From Oscarella lobularis (lineage: Eukaryota > Porifera > Homoscleromorpha > Homosclerophorida > Oscarellidae): a stretch of DNA of 64,000 bases. This document shows, piece by piece, positions 21,715 to 36,187 of this stretch. The number at the start of each line of letters is the position of its first letter. Positions within the stretch are counted from its first letter, which is position 1. Below the pieces are notes generated by a model. It did no database searches. It worked only from the letters and a program-made list of their open reading frames with translations, and was not told where the DNA came from. The stretch spans positions 2,356,001 through 2,420,000 of the forward strand of contig NC_089182.1 of NCBI RefSeq assembly GCF_947507565.1, read 5' to 3'. A program made the translations under genes and the position numbers.

Positions 21715-24700
21715 ATGAATCGGCTGCAACTTTTCATTGCTCTCTCTTTATACGTCGCTCAAGCGGCTAAGCTTTATAATGACGGTAGGAATTGAGCCCT
21801 ATAGTTTGATTTAGTGACGTGTGTAGCAGGATCAAACTACGGGATAACCGAAGTCGTCGGGGCGGAGCTTCACGTGCGCCAGCGCAGTGAGCGCACGCTC
21901 GTCGACCGACACGAAATCTTCCAGCGAAGCGTCATCGTCGTCAGCGAAGCCTTCCCCGACACCGGCGATGAAGGAGAAGACAATGTTATCGCAGCACCGG
22001 ACGATAACGAGACGTATCACGAGATCGAAGAACCGGAGTTCCCTTCGCAATCTCACCGCCTACAGGTGAAGCGAAAGCGAAGGGATGCGTGCTCGTCGCC
22101 AGCGACACCCCTCGTTTCGGTTCCAACGCCGCTGGCGAGCGGCGACGCGTGGTTCGATACGCGCGACACTGGCATCGTCGCGCAACGCCTCGTACCGCGC
22201 TATTTGCGCGATCGCATAGTCTTTCCGGACGGACATGTACTCGCCTACTCGATAGCGTACAGCGAATTCAACGACAAGCTCTTCTTCGTATTCGATTACG
22301 ATCAGACTTTCGACGGAGAGCCGAATAACGTCTTCGTCACCGTTCAACCGGCAAAGTGTACCCACGTCAGCGGTTCGATGCCTCTGATTATTTCCGTGAG
22401 CGGACTGCGCGGGCCGCAGGGATGGCCCAGTGTCGCGTTCAGCGTTGCCGACAGAATGATACTCGTTGTCTTCCTAGTTGTTTACAAGGGGACGTACGTG
22501 CTCGCCAGTCAGCGAATCAGCGCCGAGTCGACGATCTTGCGTCGATTTGGCAATCCCGTTATGACGTTTTATGTGCGCGATGGCGACGGCACCGCGCACG
22601 ATGTTGGTGCACCTTCGAACATGATAGCGAGATCGGATGGGTCGGGATACGTTGTCGCTGTGCCCGTCTTCTATGAGCCGACCTGGCGCATTTTTGCTCT
22701 GAGTCTTAGCGAAACGGGCAAATTGGTTGATCATTCAGTCGTGTTTGGTGATCCGGCGGCAAATTTTTGGGCGCCTTACTTGGTCTATGATCCCAACGAG
22801 GAGAACATATACGTTGTGGCTGTGGCAGAAAAATCGGCCATGGAAAGACCCGACGTTGTCATTAAAGGGGATCTGAATGAGGAGCATAAATGGATTATTG
22901 TCGTTAGCAAGCGCACTATGAATGCAAAGCCAATTCACAAGAAGTTCAATGATGCCAGTGGAACGCCTACTTCTGACTATTTGGTTGTTCTCGGCTCAAC
23001 CAATCAAAGTGAGCCCTACGTTCGAGCTGCTTTTGATGAGACTATTAACATGTTGGTTGTGACATGGGATTGCGACAGTTACACAGCGATTTATTTGAAT
23101 TTCGTCATCATATCGCAGCAGCGAATTTTTATTGGCGGTGAGCCAATCAAGCTAAGAGCTTTAGAAGACGGCGTTATGATTCGACGTCCTGTTCCCGTTT
23201 ACATCCCTTCGTTTAAAACGGTGGTTATTTTTTGGGAGGAGAAAAGGAATGGCCACTGGATCATTGGAGGAACACACATTCTTCCAGGCTCGTTGGGAAT
23301 GTTCGTTCCCTCGGAACATCAGTCTCACGCCGACACAATATATTTTGAAAAAGCTCAAAAACTGTTTGTCACGTGGAGGAATCACCAGAGTGATTACAAT
23401 ATTCCCGTTTATGGTCAATGCGTCGTTGAATCGGAGCGAGGTGAAAGCGGCCTTGATTTTATACTCTTACTGATCTCGCATTGACTCTTTTAGATATTTC
23501 CAAGAATGATTTGACTATCGGTCAGTGCAATTCTCTTTTCTGGATTCCGCAGATTGAAAAGGGTCAGTTGTCCGCTGTTCAAGTCGGCAAGATTCCAACT
23601 TCAGCGCCTATCGACTTCAGTCTCGAACACGGAAAACTCGTCTGGTACGAAGACTACACGATTCGCTGGTCTTCGGTTAGCAAACCAAATGAAACCCATA
23701 TCGTCATATCAAACTTGGAATCGGATCCCGGAGTCATTGTTGCCGATTGGCAATGCGGGATGCTCTACTTCTCCAATCGCGAGGAACAGACAATTGAAGT
23801 GGCGCGGCTTGATCAACAGGATCTTCGCAAAGTGATAGTCACCGAAGCAGAACCGAAATTTGATGTCAATGATGGGCCAGATGGGCAAAAGTACGTCTCA
23901 AGAATCCTCGGACTGCTATATTGAATTTTCATCTGCTTCTGTAGGGTTTTTTGGGACGACGCCGGTACTATCATGACGAATGGACCAAGTTCCGACGAAG
24001 ACGACATAATATTCGCTTCTGACCGGCCGTGCGGAGAGAATACCATAATCAGCAGTCTTAAAACGGACGGAATAGACGTGTATTGGGTAAGCCACAATTC
24101 GTGCAAAAAAAAAAGTCAGGCGCTGAATAGCAAGAAGGCAAATAGCAGCAACGAAAAAAGAAGACGGCGAAGGCAGTCACCAGGTGACAATGAAGTGAAA
24201 CAGCTACTCTGGGATGATACAGCAACAATTGAGACACTGGAACCGATGGAAAAGCATCTTGCAGTTGTTGTGAAAGACCGAAGGACGAAGAGAGACAAGT
24301 TGGTCAAAGTACCGAAGGACTTTCCGAAAAAATTGCAGACGACTGAGGTGAGGAAGGATTTGTGTAAAGACAGCAAGCTGAAGCACGAGAAGAAACTCGT
24401 GCAGCCGTTCGTCAATCCGTGCTGTTGCAATAACGGCGGCTGTGGTCAAGACCAAATCTGCTTTCCAACAGGAAACGGAGAACGCCGCTGCGACTGCCGT
24501 GATGGTTATCTTGTCCGAGGAACATCGTGCGTACTTCCAGGTACGAAAGCAAACGCGAAAGCCAAAAGAAAGGAATGATGTTTTGCTACAGGTTTATGCA
24601 CTGATGTGTTGTGTGATAGCACAGCAGACAATATTTGCTGGGGAAAGAAAGACGTCAAACAGTTCAGTAAGTTCATCCTAACAATTACCTAATTCCGAAG

Positions 24701-25091
24701 CGTGATGCTTTTTTTTGTAGTCGTGACTGGGACGGTAACGAGTAGGAAAGAAGTGAAAGATTACGTGCGCTTTACGTTGCGCGACGTGAAGATTCTGTAT
24801 GGACCATCGTCACTTTCTAAGCTTGAATCGTTGACAAAGAATAAGAAGCTTTACATCTGGATCAAAAAGCCGTTGTGCTGCTTCGACTTACAAATTGGGG
24901 GCGTCTACATATTTTCGGGACGATTGAAAAAGAAAGGAGGCAAATCCAAACTGGACATTCCGAATGCTTTGGGTCTCGCTCTCCCATTTTCAAAAGAGTT
25001 GAGAACGAAAATCAAAGAGCAACTGCCTTGCGTAAGTCTAACAAGTTCGAACGCGACTCTAAATATCACAGCTCTTCCTTAGAAGCGCTAG
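21715..25091 (+). CDS. Secreted YWTD propeller-EGF-NTR protein
   Basis: A signal-peptide exon (MNRLQLFIALSLYVAQAAKL) is followed by one very long exon from about 21831. After an acidic segment and a basic KRKRR site it encodes beta-propeller-like repeats; near 23750-23830 a typical YWTD/LDLR blade reads DWQCGMLYFSNREEQTIEVA. A Lys/Arg-rich stretch (KRRRRRQSP) precedes an EGF-like module with CCCNNGGCGQDQICF and CDCRDGYL. The last exons encode an NTR (netrin/TIMP) module ending KEQLPC. I place the stop in a 9-bp terminal exon (25083-25091), which is uncertain. The Arg-rich site suggests furin-type cleavage. Looks like an extracellular signalling or matrix protein; I know no named orthologue. 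Confidence 0.72.
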
Positions 25092-25831
25092 CAAGTGCTG
25101 ACTTCATCATAGCAGTGACTGCAACAACTCGTCGTTATTTAGGTAAATGTCTCTCTTTCGACTTTCTTACTTTGATGTGGATCAGAATAGTAGTATTTGT
25201 ATGACGGATTGTTTTCCGCGTTATTTATGTTTCTCTTGACTTCACCATTTGAATCTGTTATAGAGAGTAGAATTCGAGGAGTTGGCTTTCATAAAAAACA
25301 CGCACCAAGAAACAATATCCTCGGTATGTAGCTTCCGTCAGGAGCATATTTAGGATCCTTGGGCTCTTCGTCGTCCTAAGAGTTATTTTTCCTTGAATTT
25401 GCTCTCATCTAGAATTTCGCGTACCCACCTGTACGTTGACCATAACAAATTGCTCGCTGAGCGTTCTGATCTCTTCTGAATCGGCGAATTGCGGTTTGAG
25501 AGCTATAATTCTTCGTTGCGGATCTGTCTCATTAGAGCAATGCATTTTTTCACCTTTGCAGGCGCCACACCAGGATTTGTGAATAAGAAGCATCAGTGGT
25601 TTTTGGCTATTTCGTAGAGACTGTTACGCTGCTACGTTTCTATCAACGTTCTTGCCTTTCTTTCGCCTCTACAAGGCCATCGTTCAAAGTTCTCCAAGCG
25701 ATCTCGTCACCCCAACCTAAAATAAACATAAAGGTTCAAGTTAGGACTTTCAGCATGTCACTGCTACCTTTTGCTAGATCATCTGCGCCGTTTGAAAGAG
25801 CGAGAAGGCCGAAGACAACAAAGAAACGCAT
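25066..25831 (-). CDS. TXNDC12: TXNDC12-like ER thioredoxin (ERp18/19)
   Basis: Small exons assemble to about 150 residues: signal peptide ([15 protein letters not shown]), [19 protein letters not shown], the active-site segment [15 protein letters not shown] (WCGAC, as in TXNDC12), [38 protein letters not shown], the exon [12 protein letters not shown] and a C-terminal KEEL, a KDEL-type ER retrieval signal. Function: thiol-disulfide oxidoreductase in the ER lumen. The intron at 25655-25607 begins GCAAGA; only with that donor do the reading frame and family alignment agree. The last exon overlaps the last exon of the convergent YWTD/EGF/NTR gene. Start codon 38 bp from that of RPL37, head to head. 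Confidence 0.92.
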
Positions 25832-25869
25832 ACTCAATCCGGGACACTTGTCACGTGCGTCGAATAGAA

Positions 25870-26295
25870 ATGGTAGGCCTTCGCGAATCTGTCGTTTTCC
25901 AAGCGATCCGACCGCTTGCGTGACTCTTTCTGCGTTTTCTTTAGACGAAAGGAACGTCTAGCTTTGGCAAGCGCCACAACAAGTCGCACACGCTCTGCAT
26001 TCGCTGCGGACGCCGCTCCTACCACATCCAGAAGAAACGCTGCGCCCAGTGCGGCTACCCGGCAGCGAAAACTCGCCACTGTAAGTCGCAAAGGATCGTA
26101 ACGGCACCCGCCTAACCGCTAATCGCTCGCAGACAACTGGAGCGTAAAGGGCAAAAGAAGAAAGACGACGGGCACGGGCCGAATGCGTCATCTCAAGATC
26201 GTCGTGCGCCGATATAAGAACGGGTTTCGAGAGAACACGCAAGCCGTTTCGCAGAAAGCAAAACGACGACAAAACCAAGCCAGCGGACAGTCATA
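25870..26295 (+). CDS. RPL37: Ribosomal protein eL37
   Basis: Exon 1 is just the ATG (25870-25872), a layout usual for RPL37. Exon 2 (25945-26080) encodes [18 protein letters not shown] and the four-Cys zinc finger CIRCGRR...CAQCGYP; exon 3 (26133-26295) gives [20 protein letters not shown] and the basic tail ending QASGQS. It is a structural protein of the 60S subunit. The divergent TXNDC12 start is only 38 bp away, so both promoters must overlap. Confidence 0.96.
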
Positions 26296-26380
26296 GAACG
26301 AAGTAAGCGTGTGTAAAGGATTGCACGTCGTTGAAGGGATAAAAGAGAAAAAACGCGTGTCTCTGTTTCTTTTCACGTTT

Positions 26381-27734
26381 CTACGCCTTTGGCCAGTCTC
26401 TCCATCCCGGATCGACTATCTTGAATTGGCAATCGAGCGCCGTCAGCTCGGCCACTTCGTTCGGCTCGAGCTTGAAATCGAAGATATTCATATTTTCCCT
26501 GATTCGTTCTTCGCGAACGCTTTTGGGAATGACGGTCATGTCGCGATCGAGTCCATAGCGCAGGAGAATCTAAGATCAAGACATCTGTCAGATGAAGTGG
26601 TATTCAAGGATCAATGGATCTCCTCTCCACAGGCACTTATACCTGTCCTGGTGTCTTCCCGTATTGCGTAGCCAATCTTTTCACAATGGCGTGCTGAAGG
26701 AGAGGGGTTAGGCTCTTCGTGTTAGGACGACGGGGGTTGCTAAGAAGAAAACGCGTCAACGAAGGGGGCTCCCTTTATTCTCGCGCGACGTTTCTAACTC
26801 TGGATCGACGTTGTCGAGAAAGTGAACGTTGCCAATCGATGAATAGGCTTGGACTACGATTCCGTTGTCTTGGCAGAATTTGACGAGCTCGACCGAAGCG
26901 TTATAGGGATGAACTTCAATCTAAAACGCCATCTCTTAGCCAAATATTACACAAAGTACTTCTTTAGGTACTTGATTGACTGCCGGTTTGATGCGACAGC
27001 CTAGCACTTCTTTGATATCAGGTATGCCAAAATTGCTGACTCCTATGGCGCGCACTAGGCCCTTGTCGACTAGGGTCTACTCCCCGAGGACAGAGTTATC
27101 GTTAGTTTGCGTGCAAAAATGACTCTTACTTCCATCATTTCCCACGTTTTTTTAATGGTTATGGAGGCAGGCTGTTTCTTGCCAGACATGATGTCCTCCT
27201 CCTTGGCTCCGCGCGGAAAGGCTTCCGGAAAATGAATGAGGTACATGTCGAGGTACTACAGATAGTAACGAAAGAAGATGGTACAGCATGTACCGTACAA
27301 GTAGTCTATCTTAGTTTTACGTCCAACTGGAGGTCGCTCAACGTTCTTTTGACCGACTCTTCGGGCTGATCGTGACGCGTGTTCCATAGTTTGCTCGTGA
27401 TGAAGACGTCCTCGCGTTTGTGTCCCCCTTTCCACATGCTAGCGAGGGCGGTCCCTATCTCTTTCTGGAAGACGAGTGCGTCATCGAGAGTTTCGACGGC
27501 GTACTCGCATCTATCTAACCTGATTTCCGTAGCGTTCTGCGCAGTCTATGAGCGGATACCCAGCCTCGACTGCACACTTCACCTGTATGCAATAGAGGTC
27601 AGTTTCCAGTTCCTTTTTGAGGAAATGCTTACGGCTTTTCCGACTTCTCCGGGGTCGGACAGCCACGTTCCTAGGCCAAAGACAGGCATTTTTGTGCCTT
27701 CAGACAACGAAACGGTCGGTATCTGCGCAGCCAT
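26381..27734 (-). CDS. Aldo-keto reductase
   Basis: Starting at [20 protein letters not shown] on the minus strand, several exons give a full AKR barrel. Catalytic tetrad: Asp and Tyr in [11 protein letters not shown], Lys in TSKLWNT, His in [11 protein letters not shown]. Cofactor-site region: [20 protein letters not shown], then [15 protein letters not shown] and the end WRDWPKA. NADPH-dependent reduction of carbonyls is the family activity; substrate cannot be told. It resembles the AKR1 group more than other families. Introns are about 50-80 bp. Convergent with RPL37 (86 bp between stops). Confidence 0.88.
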
Positions 27735-28086
27735 TTGATTTCGAGGGGCGGCTCCTGCAGGTATGTGGATTGTAATGTATGGATGTGGATGTAGTATGAC
27801 TCACAGTAAGAGACTAAAAATAAACACCACCGCTGACACTACTGCGCTGATATCCTCTCTAAATGCATGTAAAAAGGAGAATGCAAGCCGTTTTACCTAA
27901 TATCTATAATTGGATCCGACTAAATTTTTTAGTTTGAAAAGAACAACCGATTGCCGCTGTTCTGACGCAGTCTCCAAAAAAGGCAAAGCCTCCTGTAGAC
28001 AGTTTGCATAAAATTGACTTTAGACATGAATTTTTAGGTGACAATCCAGTCACGTGGCAACAGGACTATCTACGGCACCGTATAGC

Positions 28087-28958
28087 ATGGCTCGCAATCG
28101 CGAGAAGCAGCAGAGCTCGTTAAATCGCATTCTGCTAGAAAGAGAACGTATAGGTAGGAATTAGGTCTTTGGATCTCCTTTTGATGACGATCTTTGTGTA
28201 GCCAGAGAAGAAAAACACCCCAAAAGACCACCGCTTGTTCGTATCGTGTTTCCACTGAACGATCTCTCCAAATTTCTTTTCAGAGTCGTCTAAATACGGC
28301 TGCTGAAATTCGCCAATGGTTGCCTGGTATTCAGGCTGACTTGGATTATTGTCTCACGGTACAATGTACTTGCATTTTTTAATTAAATTTATTCTGACAG
28401 GCATTTTTCTTTAGCAAATGTCCGGTGTGAGAAATTATCGTGACAAGAAGATTTCTGAGTTTGAGGAGAAGGTAAAGGAGCTGGAAATAGAGTACAAAAG
28501 GTGACGTCAAACAATTACCAAGGTCCATAAAAATGTTTTAGCTCCAGTCACTGCATTGCAGATTTGTTGCAAAGCTAAGTGCGTTGGACGAAACAGAAAA
28601 AGGCCGAGGTAAAGGCCGTGTGCGTGCCTATGTGGGAAAGAAGGTCCTAGAGGTGATGATGCTCATGCAATGAATGGCATGTCTGCTTTACTATTTCTTC
28701 ATTCAGGATGATCCTGTTGCAAGTAAGAGGATAAAGTCGGGATTTTTGCTAAAGAGGCGATGATCTGTTTTAGTGACACTACCGAAAAGAATTCCCACAC
28801 CACTATTAGATGCTGAAACAGGCCAGAAGACAGAAGTTTCCCAGGACAACAAAAAGTTAGATTCTAAAGGCCGTTTGAGATTTTGTGTACTATCAGTTTT
28901 TTTCGTTAGTCCCTTAGGGATTGATTATTCTAGTTCCAGCGATGATGATGATGACTGA
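28087..28958 (+). CDS. ISY1-like coiled-coil protein (MARN N-terminus)
   Basis: Small exons give about 180 residues. The N-terminus MARNREKQQSSLNRILLERE and the following basic REEKHPKRPPL resemble the start of splicing factor ISY1; the middle (LNTAAEIRQWLPGIQADLDY, KISEFEEKVKELEIEYKRF) is a helical segment like the ISY1 core but not clearly orthologous. The C-terminal region is a Ser/Asp tail (SSSSDDDDD). It could be a divergent ISY1 relative or a distinct family; I do not assign a symbol. The last intron and the exact tail are uncertain. Head to head with the aldo-keto reductase, 352 bp apart. Confidence 0.55.
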
Positions 28959-29103
28959 GGTAATTGATTCCGGATTCAAAGTAGAGTATTTATCCTTTAC
29001 GAATTACCCGTATGTTAACGTCTAGCGATTTGAACGCGTTTCGTCGCCTATTCGTCGCTTTTCGGCTCGTTCGCTCCATCTCCGATTAGAATCGCTAAAC
29101 GAC

Positions 29104-31371
29104 ATGAAGAGATCGGGCGCTTTGAGGCTGAATTCGAGCTTGCAAGTGCATCAGGTCGGTCGCGACGTTTTCCGAGCGCTTTTTTGAAGTTCTCTTGACG
29201 GGTCTCTTATTAAGATCTCGAGCCAAGGAACATTTCTATCCGATCGTCGTCGAGTTTGGCTACGAACGCGCCTATTCGGTCGCGAAAAAATCTCGAAAAA
29301 ACATTCGCCAACGTTTCCTATTATTTTCAACGAAACCTACGACTTGGAGAGAGTAAAGAGCTTAGTTTATTTTTTTTTCTTCGAGCTCGCTTTGCAACGC
29401 TTTTCTATAGACGTTCACGAATGCGCACAACTTGGCTTCTCTGGCTGACATTCTAACAGGCAATCATTCTATTTGACACGCGATGCTCTTTTGATTAATT
29501 AGTTAATTAATTAAATTTATTTTGATAATGTTTTTTCTATATATAAGCCAACAGTCCTAAAATGCCTTATATAGAAATCTTTTAGTTGAAGTGATTTTGA
29601 TTGATCTTGTTCAGTATTCGGATAAGACAAAAAGTATGCGTATGACTAATAATTTGAAAAGCGCATTGAATATGCGATTTTAGGTGGTCGTGTTTTGGCA
29701 CATTATGAATCGACTGTACAAGACTTTCTCTTTCCGAATGCTAAGCGCACCGTGGGCGGAGTTCAATTCGTCCCCATGGAAAAATCGAAAAAAATTAAAG
29801 TCGGCGCTTTCGAATCTATGTCATCTTTAGCGTATTATCTTCTTGTGTATACATAGTACCCCATTCATCTGTCTTACTCAAGTCAAACTCAAGTTCAGGA
29901 AGTTCCTCTAGGCAGAAGTCCAACAAGGGTTCTGGAGAGTCCAACGCAAGACCAAGAAAACGATGATATGCTAGTACGTGAATAGAAAATAATCTTTTAT
30001 ACACGACAGTGTGTGTTTCTAGAATTCTGAACGGCATCTTCGACCTCCGCCGGCGTTTCATTCTACGCCGAAACGTCTCGATCAGACAGCGAAAGTGAAG
30101 TCCGCTGATTCATCTCGTGGAGTTGCGCTCGGATCGTCGTCTGGGCGACAGCTGGAACCGCATCCAGTCACTAGAACGGGTCTCTGGGCCTACGTGAAGA
30201 ATCCAAGTGAAGTTGGCCTTGCAAAGAGACCGCGGGTGACGTTCGTCGAGGACAGCGTGAGAATTAGCGAGACCCCGCGCCCGCCGTTTGTCGTTCGTCG
30301 AGTCGATCCCCATTGGCTCGATCAGAGCGGCGCTAGTTGTAGGGCCACGACGTCGACACAGAATGCGGTTACTCCCAATAATTCCATGGCTATAAACTGT
30401 ACGTTGCCGGACGTTACAGTCATCCGGCATCCGGACGAAGGCGGAGGCGGCGGAGGATTGGATGCGAGGACCCAGTCGACTCAAACTCCCTTGAAAACGA
30501 TTCCAGGTGAGATGAGAGTCAGCTTACTTTGTATAGGTGTTTGACCCTTCTCTGAAATATCTCAGCACTCTAGAGTGTTAGGGGTGACCGTGCCTTTTGC
30601 TTTCATTACGGAAAGCTCTTTGACCTTTAGAAGAGGAAATACATCCTTGGGGGTCTGGTACATAAACTAGCTCAGGAGTTTATATGTTGGGTAGTATAAT
30701 GGGAGGTTTAGTTAAGAATTCAGCCTGAGAGTCTACTAGAGCAACACTGTAGAGTCGTTCTTTTAAGGAGAGAGTCGTGGTGATATGAAGGATGGTGACC
30801 CATTGGCACGTTCGGAAGTCGATAGTACCACGTCGTCTTCCGCTTCTGTTCACTCCGTCTGCGACGTGTCGGTGGGCCGATCTCTCCCGTTTTCGTCAAT
30901 GGCGGAAATAACGGGTTCAGCTCAACGTCGTCGACAGTGCAGTCGCGTGAAATTCGCCTTGGATCCGGCGCAGCGAATCCACAGCAAAATCGAGCATCTT
31001 CTAAAAACTTGCTGCTGTTGTTCAATCAAGGTAAAGGATCAACACGCGATTAGACTGAATATCTATCTGCATATGTAGGACGACGATGATAGTCTGTCTG
31101 ACGAAGAGCTCGAACTGACCAACACGCTCAGAAACAGCGTAGCAAAACGCCTGAAAAAAGCTCAACAATCGCCCGAGAAAGAGTATGATTTTCTCTACTC
31201 AAAGTGTGTTCTCCGAAGATATTTCGTAGCATAACTATACATCTCGGCGACAAGGACTACTGGTCGACCCGAATGCGCGAATACACCGGTAAGCCACATC
31301 GTCTTTTATTTGACGAGACGTTGGAGAAGGCATACAAACGTCTATACGAACGCGCGATACGATTGGACTGA
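29104..31371 (+). CDS. SPATA6: SPATA6-like protein
   Basis: The first exons read QGTFLSDRRRVWLRTRLFGR, PTFPIIFNETYDLER, NAHNLASLADIL, VEVILIDLVQYSDK and LAHYESTVQDFLFPNAKR, matching the N-terminal C2-like domain of SPATA6 (the YEsn.rDFLFP motif is diagnostic). The rest is disordered with many Ser-Pro/Thr-Pro sites (SPTRVLESPTQ, FHSTPKRLD) and two possible PP1-docking RVxF motifs (RPRVTFVED at about 30224-30250 and SRVKFALD at about 30942-30965), then a basic C-terminus ending YERAIRLD. In mammals SPATA6 builds the sperm head-tail junction. One intron (29460 on) begins GC. A 5' UTR and exact exon set are not resolved. Confidence 0.75.
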
Positions 31372-31476
31372 TAACGCAAAATAAATACAGTCTATATCAG
31401 ACAGAAAGCAACGACACAATGGAGCTATGAACGTAGAGCCAGGAGCTGCTAGCTACTCCTACAGAGGCTTTTCTTT

Positions 31477-32652
31477 TTACTGCTTCGAGAAGTAGTCTTG
31501 ACTTTCGGCGGGGCTGGGCTTGATCTGGACTAAATACTGTCAATTACAATTTTTGGAAAAGTTTTTGCGGACTCACCGTCGCCTCGCCGGGCTTCCAATT
31601 AGCCGGACAAACTAGAAGCAACCGCAACACGGGGTAAACCTATCCTTTCTAAATATTTGCGTACGGTATACCTTCGCCATGTTCGTCAGTGAATTGAAAC
31701 GCTTCGACAAGTCGAAGCGTCTCGTCGACCGACCGACCGACGGGAAGATCGTTGACCGTTATCTGTCTCAGTGTGCCCTTGGCATCAATGATGAATAGCC
31801 CCCTGAACGGATTAAGTAATTATGTCATTCGTTTCCAAGGGCAACCTTTCCCCTTCGTCGTTTATAAGGAGAAAGGTTAGAGCGCAAACAGTCAGAAGGA
31901 AGGCAGCATTAGGACGCATTCGTCATAATGGAGGAAATCCTCCTTACGAGAATCATCCGTTTCTCATCACACCAAGGCGCCTCACAAACATACATGCACA
32001 CTGAATGACTTGCCTTAGAGCGACGCCCGAGTCGTCGAGCAGAACGCCGTAGTCGCGCGATATCGACTTCGTTATGTCGGAGAGAAGAGGAATTTTCATC
32101 GGGCCGAGACCGCCTTTTTTTCGCGGCGTATTCGTCCTGCACACGTGGCGTGAGAATGTGAGAGGGGGGGAAGGCGGGAGGAAAGCGGCGACAATTTTTC
32201 GCTCTCTCCCCTCCTCTTTCCTTCGTACCAGGCGAGATGGCTGAATTCGGAGTCGACCGAACAGGCGACGACTTCGCAGTCGCGCTTCTTGAACTCCTCG
32301 ACGCGTTCGCTGTACGCGATGATTTCGGTCGGGCAAACGAACGTGCTACGCGGCGGGGAAGGCGAGAGACGGATCCAAGCACGTTCTTTTGGGTAATATG
32401 GATTCGACGCACTTACAAGTCGAGCGGATAGAAGAAGAAAACGAGATACTTTCCTATACCACGACGGTGTCACGATCGTGCCACGTGGCGCGACCAGTCT
32501 CGTCTACCTCGATAGTCCGATAGTTTGAGGTCTTTGAAACTGCCGTCCGGCATCACGGCCGTTGCCGACCACGCCGGTGCTTCGCGCTGCACGAACGCCT
32601 TGCTCATTCTGCTCGTCGCCGTCGAAAATGCCCGACGCAGCGAGGCGAACAT
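31477..32652 (-). CDS. Typical 2-Cys peroxiredoxin
   Basis: The N-terminus [20 protein letters not shown] looks like a mitochondrial presequence. The peroxidatic Cys lies in [15 protein letters not shown], the resolving Cys in [11 protein letters not shown], and both motifs linked to sensitivity to overoxidation are present: GGLG ([17 protein letters not shown]) and a C-terminal YF (SQDYFSKQ). It reduces peroxides using thioredoxin. By targeting it would correspond to PRDX3, but the ending and core also fit PRDX1/2/4. Multi-exon, head to head with PGM1 (102 bp between start codons). Confidence 0.93.
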
Positions 32653-32685
32653 GTATAAAAACCGATGCGCTGTGCGCTAAGGTGA

Positions 32686-35039
<2,354 letters not shown>

Positions 35040-35250
35040 TGACGTAAACGTTTATGACACTAGAGCACAGTATCCTAGGGCTTTCTTTGATCAGAAGAGC
35101 TGAAAGAAAGTTTTGGTTTTTTCTGTTATCTTTTTACAGGACTCTACGAAAAATAGATAAGAATGCTGATCCCCTGAAGGAAGGCAGAAGAGAGGAGACG
35201 GACACTGTCGTCTCGATCACGCGACGTTAGCCAACGCCCAAGATCGAATG

Positions 35251-36093
35251 ATGCGTTTCATTGCTCCACTTCTCGTCTTTGTCTTGAGTTGGAACGCAGT
35301 CGACTCATCTGTGCTGTCGCACAGACTCGCCATCGACACGTCGGGCCAAAATCGACTCAAGGGCACGTATCTGACAGAAACGGGCCAATACGTGACGTTC
35401 GACGCCGAAGGAGATCATCGCGTCGACATATGGCTAGACGGCCGGCCACTGCTGCACAAGCAAACCGGCAACCGCAACGACCAACCAATGACGGTGACTG
35501 TGGAACATACAACGTTTGCTTTCAGTCCGAACGGAAGCAAAGTCGGAGTTCTTCGTCACGGCGAGTGGACGGGAAAGGAGAAGGATCTGAAGCAATATTG
35601 GAAGCGAGCGATGAGTGAAGCTAGAGAACAGGGCGACTATAAGCTACTGGAGGAACTGTCTCGAGCATTAGGCGAGTACGGAGTGAGAGGACATACCAGT
35701 ACATCGGCACTCTCGCTCTTCCACTTGTGCCGTACAATTCTATCGGCCGTCGAGGCTGATATGCCGACTAATGAACCGTCTCCAACGAAAGTGCGCAAAA
35801 GGCGATGGTGGGGCAGCGAGTCCAAATGTAAAAGCTTGAAGAATAATAAATATAACCAATGCTTTGGAATGTGCGGGAAACTATGCACGTGTTGGTCCTG
35901 GGCCTGCGGTGACTGCTGCTTCCATCGTGGATGTTTTGAACACGACATATGCTGCGCGGAGCCTAATGAGGAAAACGGTAAAAAGGGCTGCGGATTCTAT
36001 AGCGCCGAGTGCCTCGCTCCAGTTCGCTTCACGTGCAAACATTTTTATTCTTATGATTTGTGGAGGAATACGTGCAGACCGTGCAATGAATGA
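35251..36093 (+). CDS. Secreted Cys-rich PLA2-like protein, copy A
   Basis: A single open frame of about 280 residues starts with a signal peptide (MRFIAPLLVFVLSWNAVDSS; an extra ATG lies directly upstream at 35248). An N-terminal domain without Cys (residues 25-170) ends at a dibasic KVRKRRWWG site. The C-terminal domain has about 16 Cys, including CFGMCGKLCTCWSW, CGDCCFHRGCFEHDIC; the CC...HD arrangement recalls the phospholipase A2 active-site helix, with His-Asp present. No calcium-loop motif is evident, so enzyme activity is uncertain. Nearly identical in DNA to copy B for about 600 bp. No introns seen in the coding part. Confidence 0.7.
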   Translation: MRFIAPLLVFVLSWNAVDSSVLSHRLAIDTSGQNRLKGTYLTETGQYVTFDAEGDHRVDIWLDGRPLLHKQTGNRNDQPMTVTVEHTTFAFSPNGSKVGVLRHGEWTGKEKDLKQYWKRAMSEAREQGDYKLLEELSRALGEYGVRGHTSTSALSLFHLCRTILSAVEADMPTNEPSPTKVRKRRWWGSESKCKSLKNNKYNQCFGMCGKLCTCWSWACGDCCFHRGCFEHDICCAEPNEENGKKGCGFYSAECLAPVRFTCKHFYSYDLWRNTCRPCNE

Positions 36094-36187
36094 TTGTGCT
36101 GACTAAGTGAATGTGTCCCACATCGTGTCTACAACATTTAGGTGTTGCTGTACGTCACTATTTTTTGTTCATGGGTTTTATATAATG

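Noticed and set aside
29816-30061. Minus-strand acidic frame inside SPATA6
   Set aside because: It has an attractive composition, but plus-strand exons with matching splice sites explain the same DNA.
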